NCBI GenBank assembly: GCA_963804495.1
Contig: CAWDQN010000005.1
Span: forward strand, 248,001-312,000
DNA: 64,000 nucleotides
Source: Rhodovastum sp963804495
GTDB taxonomy: Bacteria > Pseudomonadota > Alphaproteobacteria > Acetobacterales > Acetobacteraceae
Direction: 5' to 3'
The position numbers and the translations under genes were made by a program. Below, in pieces: positions 60,396 through 64,000 of this stretch. The notes beneath the pieces are model-generated. The model was not told the origin of the DNA. It saw only the letters and a list, made by a program, of their open reading frames with translations, and ran no database searches. Numbering within the stretch: the stretch's first letter is position 1; each line of letters opens with the position of its first letter.

Positions 60396-60425
60396 TTGGA
60401 AATGGGGTGAACACCATATATGGTG
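60396..60425 (+). promoter_or_regulatory. Promoter with overlapping 14-bp palindromic operator
   Basis: TTGGAA (60396-60401) and TATGGT (60419-60424) are spaced by 17 bp as a sigma-70 promoter. The palindrome CACCATATATGGTG (60412-60425) overlaps the -10. A regulator bound there would block transcription of 60455 and its downstream gene. Confidence 0.5.
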
Positions 60426-60454
60426 GAACTCGGGCGCATACCAAGGAGGGAAAG

Positions 60455-60877
60455 GTGACGGGACCGAGCCGCTACGATTACGCTGAACTCATCGCCGCCC
60501 TGTGGAAGCTCGGCGCCGACGGCGAACGCATGCCCACGTCCCACGGTATCCTCGACCGAGCGTTGGAAGGTGTCCAGCCAAGCCTGCCACAGGCGTACCG
60601 CGAGGGACTGACCTTCGGCATGACCAGCGTTGGCTTGCGATGCTTTGAGCTGCCAGACATCCTGCTGGCCGCTCAGGATGCCCTACTGACCTCCGAGCCC
60701 AACCCCACCTATCTCGCTACCGAGGTCACGCTCAGCGAAGGCTCAGCGCGTCAGATCGTTGTCCGCAACGGTTTGTCAACCGCAAAGGCGCGCGAAATCG
60801 GCAAGCTCCTCAAGGCCAGCGTGGACGACCTCCGCCAACGCTGGTCGATCGAAGGCGGCCAGCCGGTCGCGGCTTGA
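60455..60877 (+). CDS. Unknown protein, first gene of the HD island
   Basis: The 140-residue protein starts at GTG, chosen because AAGGAGGG lies just upstream and the promoter at 60396-60424 would give a short leader; the open frame extends 37 codons further but across that promoter. No domain is recognised. The C-terminal third (EGSARQIVVRNGLSTAKARE) looks helical and might be a DNA- or protein-binding region. It ends 32 bp before the HD gene and is probably expressed with it. Confidence 0.65.
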   Translation: MTGPSRYDYAELIAALWKLGADGERMPTSHGILDRALEGVQPSLPQAYREGLTFGMTSVGLRCFELPDILLAAQDALLTSEPNPTYLATEVTLSEGSARQIVVRNGLSTAKAREIGKLLKASVDDLRQRWSIEGGQPVAA

Positions 60878-60909
60878 GATCAACGGTTCGGCGGGCGTGA
60901 ACAGACCGA

Positions 60910-63401
60910 ATGCCACAACCGACAGGCGTCGCGCACAAACTCAATCAAGCAGCCCCGGCACTTGCTAATTGCATCAATGCCCTGGTCGCCGACTGGCTCG
61001 CAACGCTAGTGGCGCGGCTTGATCGCGGTCCGCTCAGTGACGTCCGCTCCAAGCATCTCAACGACCCGGTTTGGAGCACGATTGAGCTCTATCCGTGGGA
61101 GGTGGCGCTCCTCGACACCCCGCTGATGCAGAGGCTGCGAGGCATCCGCCAGCTAGGCCTTGCACAATACGTGTTCCCAGGCGCGGGCCATGATCGAACT
61201 CGAGCATGTCTGCGGCGTCATCGGTGCTGTCGAGGCGATGGTCCAATCCTTGCGGCGCCAGCGCGAGCGTGTAGATCTTGTGCCCGGCGGCGACACCCTG
61301 CCGATTATCGACGAAGCACGCCGCTTCGAGCTGCGCCTTTCAGGCCTTCTGCACGATATTGGCCACGGCCCCTTCAGCCACGCGATCGAGCCGGTGCTGC
61401 AGTACCCGTTCACAGGAGTGGCAGACGCGCCTGACCCCGTGAGCGACTGGCGGCCGGATATCGCGAATGCGCAAGGGGTCCTCCGAAACCAGTACGTTCA
61501 AAACAAGCGCCCCTCCGTCTCTGAAACGCTCGCCGTCATGATGGTGGCTGCGCCGGCGATGAGACGCGTACTAGGTCACCAAAACTTTGTGATCTTCCCA
61601 CGGCGGGCGGTGGATCTGCAGGATGTCATCATCGCGGCCATCATCGGAGCCGTCGACGGACCCGGGGCCGACCATCTGAGCAGGGTAGTCAGCAGCCAAA
61701 TCGATGCCGACAAGCTCGACTATCTCGCCCGCGACGCGCATCACGCCGGCCTCAATATCGGGTTCGAGACCAACCGGTTACTGGCGAAGCTCGAAGTGCT
61801 TGCCGTCCGTGCAGAACGTCTGGGCGATGCCGCAGAGGATTTGAGACAGCGCGCGAGAAATGCACCCAACCAAGTCTATTACGATCTCGGCATCGCCGCG
61901 TCCGGCTTCGGATCGTTCGAGCAGATGCTGATCGGCCGCACGTTTCTATACGACCGGCTCTATCACCATCACAAGGTCCGGGCGGCCGACGCGATGGCGC
62001 AGCGCCTGGCGATTACCGCCCAGGAGGAACGCGGCTCGCGGATGAATCTCGAAGAGGTCTTCTCGCGCATCAGCGACGATACGATGATCCGCGTGCTTGG
62101 AGGCGAGGTAACGCATCCGGCAATCGGCAGCGGGGGTCGCCGGGCGCGCGGGCTCGCTCGCGCGATCCTCGACCGAAACCTATATCATCGCGCGTTCGCC
62201 TTCCGTGGCCGCTTCATCGCCTGCCCGGCGCTGACGGAACGTGACAAGGAAGATTTGCGTCAAAACAAGTGGGGCAGCCTTGTCAAGGCGCTCGAGTCGC
62301 TGGAAAGCCGCATGGCGCTCGAGCAAGCGATCTTCGAGTTCGCCCAGCAGATCGGCACGTCCTTGCGCGATAAGTTCCCGGAAGACGAGGCGCTTAAAGA
62401 TGCCTTGGACCACCTAGCGGCTGCGGGCCGAGAACAAATCATCGTCGATCTGGCCGAGAGCAAGGCCGACGCTATCCGCATCCTCGCCCGCTATCCGAAT
62501 GACCGCCTGGCCGTCCCGGAATTCTCGTTTAACCCGGTCAAATGGGCCGATGCCTACGACCTCCAGAAACGCACAGGCTATGTCTTCTGCCCGCGCGAAA
62601 CCGTGGCCGTCATCGGGCTAGCGGCCAAGCTCGTGTTCCTAGAACGGTTCGGACTCGTCATGGCCAAAGAGGCCGATGGCTACATTAAAGCACCAGAGAT
62701 TCGGCGTGGCTGGCTGGAACATCTCGAGGAAGCCGGCCATATCGACCACGAGGCTGTGCAGCATCTCCAGGAACAGCGCTTTTCGCTGTTGCGCATAACC
62801 CTCGATGACGTTCCAGTTCCTGCCGAGTGGCTCGCAGACGACCCCGACCTCGGTGTCGAACTGGCCAACGGCCTCGATGCCCTTCTGCCTGCAGGGCTGA
62901 TTCTCGCTGAAAAGGAGGCGCTGACCAAGACATTGAGTGGCCTCTTTAGGTTTGTCGACACATGGCATAACAGCGGCAATGTTACCGCGACGTTGCCGAA
63001 CGAGGCGGGGCTGCAGGCGAAAGTCCGCGAGGCGCTTGACTATCAAGGTGTTAGGACGTTCTGAAGCAGGCAAGCTAAGCGGCGGCGAGTTCGACCTCGT
63101 CGCCGAAGACCGCGTGCTCATCGAGAACAAATTGGCCGAAGAGGTGCGGGATCCGTTCGACGCAAAATCTGCGGCCGGCACCCAAGGGCGACGCTATGCT
63201 ATCGCGCTCGGCGGCCGTTTGGTCATCGTCGTCATGGCATATATCCCAAAACCTGGACAGTTTCCTGCCAAGGCCAAGAGCGTTCTAGTCCGCAAAATTG
63301 ACGCACAAGACGATCGGCGCGCTGAGATCCGGATCGTCATTCCTCATGGTGCGGTCGTACCGTCGCGCGAAAAACGGGGACCGACGAATTCTCACGCTTA
63401 G
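60910..63401 (+). pseudogene. HD-domain phosphohydrolase with nuclease-like C-terminus, two frame breaks
   Basis: Corrected, this is one protein of about 830 residues. The first frame gives YPWEVALLDTPLMQRLRGIRQ and YVFPGAGHDR, the start of a dGTPase/SAMHD1-type HD domain. An extra A at about 61197 breaks it. The second frame resumes LEHVCGVIGAVEAM and holds the HD motif LSGLLHDIGHGPFSH, then SSQIDADKLDYLARDA, to a stop at 63064. One base later the frame continues QGV-GRSEAGKLSGGEFDL, where FDLVAEDRVLIENK fits a PD-(D/E)XK nuclease core, ending at 63401. HD enzymes of this type hydrolyse dNTPs or other nucleotides. Breaks may be decay or errors. The long middle ORF (61160-63064) could still be made from an internal ATG. 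Confidence 0.75.
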
Positions 63402-63861
63402 AAAACCGGCCAATGGCTTTCCGGCACGAAAGGCAAGCCAATGAATCATTCTTAACTCGAACCAGACCGACCGGAAACCACCCAAGTAAACAGATGCGCA
63501 GCGCAGTCCATGTGCAGCTTCTGACCCCTAGCCAAACTTTAGTCGAATGCCACGTTATGAGCCAAACGAACGTTGGAATCCGCGGATGAATGACCGCTTC
63601 CCGGAAGCGTATGCTTCTGGAGCTAGCGACCGACTAGGGTCGATTGCGGCTGTCAGGCCCCCCCTCAATGTCCGCTTCAGTTCGGCCCCCATCCGTCACC
63701 TGCCATTCCGCTGTCGGCCAGGACCGGACCTTCGGCCGATAGCATCGAAGGTCTGAGAAGGGTCGGAAGCAGCCATCGGATGGAGATGCGGCACATAGGG
63801 TCGGTTTCTCGGAAGCGACATGCAAGGGAAGGCGGGCCGGGTCGCCGGCGCGAACATCCGG
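63402..63861. other. Intergenic stretch, no gene seen
   Basis: There is no protein-like frame. It contains degraded sequence (ATGTCCGCTTCAGTTC..CCATCCG..TGCCATTCCG) that resembles 59715-59755 on the other side of the island. Confidence 0.4.
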
Positions 63862-64000
63862 TTACGCGGCGCCGGGCGGCAGCCGCAGCCGGTGCGCCAG
63901 TGCGGCGTGCTGGTCGCGCAGCACGTCGGCCAGCGTGTGGCGGTCAAGCACCGCCAGGAACGCCGCCATCGCCTCCTCCATCATCCCTTCCAGCCGGCAC
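63862..64000 (-). CDS. Rrf2-family transcriptional regulator (C-terminus only)
   Basis: The last 45 codons of a minus-strand gene enter from the right edge: CRLEGMMEEAMAAFLAVLDR then HTLADVLRDQH. The pattern of a Cys followed by two helices ending in TLADVL is typical of the C-terminal part of Rrf2 regulators of the NsrR kind, in which this Cys can be a cluster ligand. The HTH is outside the window. Confidence 0.65.
   Translation of the reverse strand, partial: CRLEGMMEEAMAAFLAVLDRHTLADVLRDQHAALAHRLRLPPGAA

Overview
The window is high-GC DNA (about 70% G+C in most genes) from an alphaproteobacterial purple phototroph. The clearest evidence is four tandem gene pairs for LH2 light-harvesting peptides that closely resemble the Phaeospirillum molischianum type, next to a bacteriophytochrome signalling cluster. 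Gene content and the style of the dispersed intergenic repeats fit the Acetobacteraceae, where Rhodopila is the known phototrophic genus. That placement is inference.

Layout. 1-2.7 kb: 5' part of mutS (minus) and a two-CBS-domain protein. 2.7-5.6 kb: a gene-poor stretch of diverged direct and inverted repeats around one uncertain ORF. 5.6-9.6 kb: a lower-GC FAD monooxygenase and the malic enzyme gene maeB, each followed by a large palindromic repeat. 9.6-12 kb: a small HTH protein and four pucBA pairs (minus), made by duplication of an 888-bp two-pair unit. 12.6-19.8 kb: a LuxR-type response regulator, two bacteriophytochrome kinases joined in one frame (the second frameshifted), an Rcp1-like receiver and a receiver-kinase hybrid. 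19.9-29 kb: an MHS transporter, an SDR/beta-phosphoglucomutase/GH65 phosphorylase operon, a frameshifted secreted depolymerase, a PHP protein and cbpA-cbpM. 29-46.4 kb: mostly housekeeping genes (ygfZ, thioesterase, secreted hydrolase, DUF2076, glyQS, ppdK, glycosyltransferase, dctA, FAH hydrolase, xth, transglycosylase, pcm, gmk, yicC). 46.5-51.4 kb: an SDR and a haem-sensor/hybrid-kinase/receiver operon with an in-frame amber codon. 51.6-58.1 kb: an SH3 lipoprotein and a peptide ABC transporter whose last ATPase is frameshifted. 58.3-59.6 kb: coxS and coxM without coxL. 59.9-63.4 kb: a lower-GC island with a MerR-like regulator, a small unknown gene and a large HD phosphohydrolase with a nuclease-like tail. 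The right edge holds the C-terminus of an Rrf2 regulator.

Two themes stand out. One is a family of roughly 180-210 bp palindromic elements (four full copies plus fragments) whose central stems differ in sequence but stay complementary, which points to selected structure. The other is five single-base frame breaks and one in-frame amber codon in otherwise well-conserved genes; these are either real decay or assembly errors and need read-level checking. The best candidate for a little-described system is the 59.9-63.4 kb HD/nuclease island. The phytochrome cluster beside the puc array is the best candidate for a local light-control circuit.
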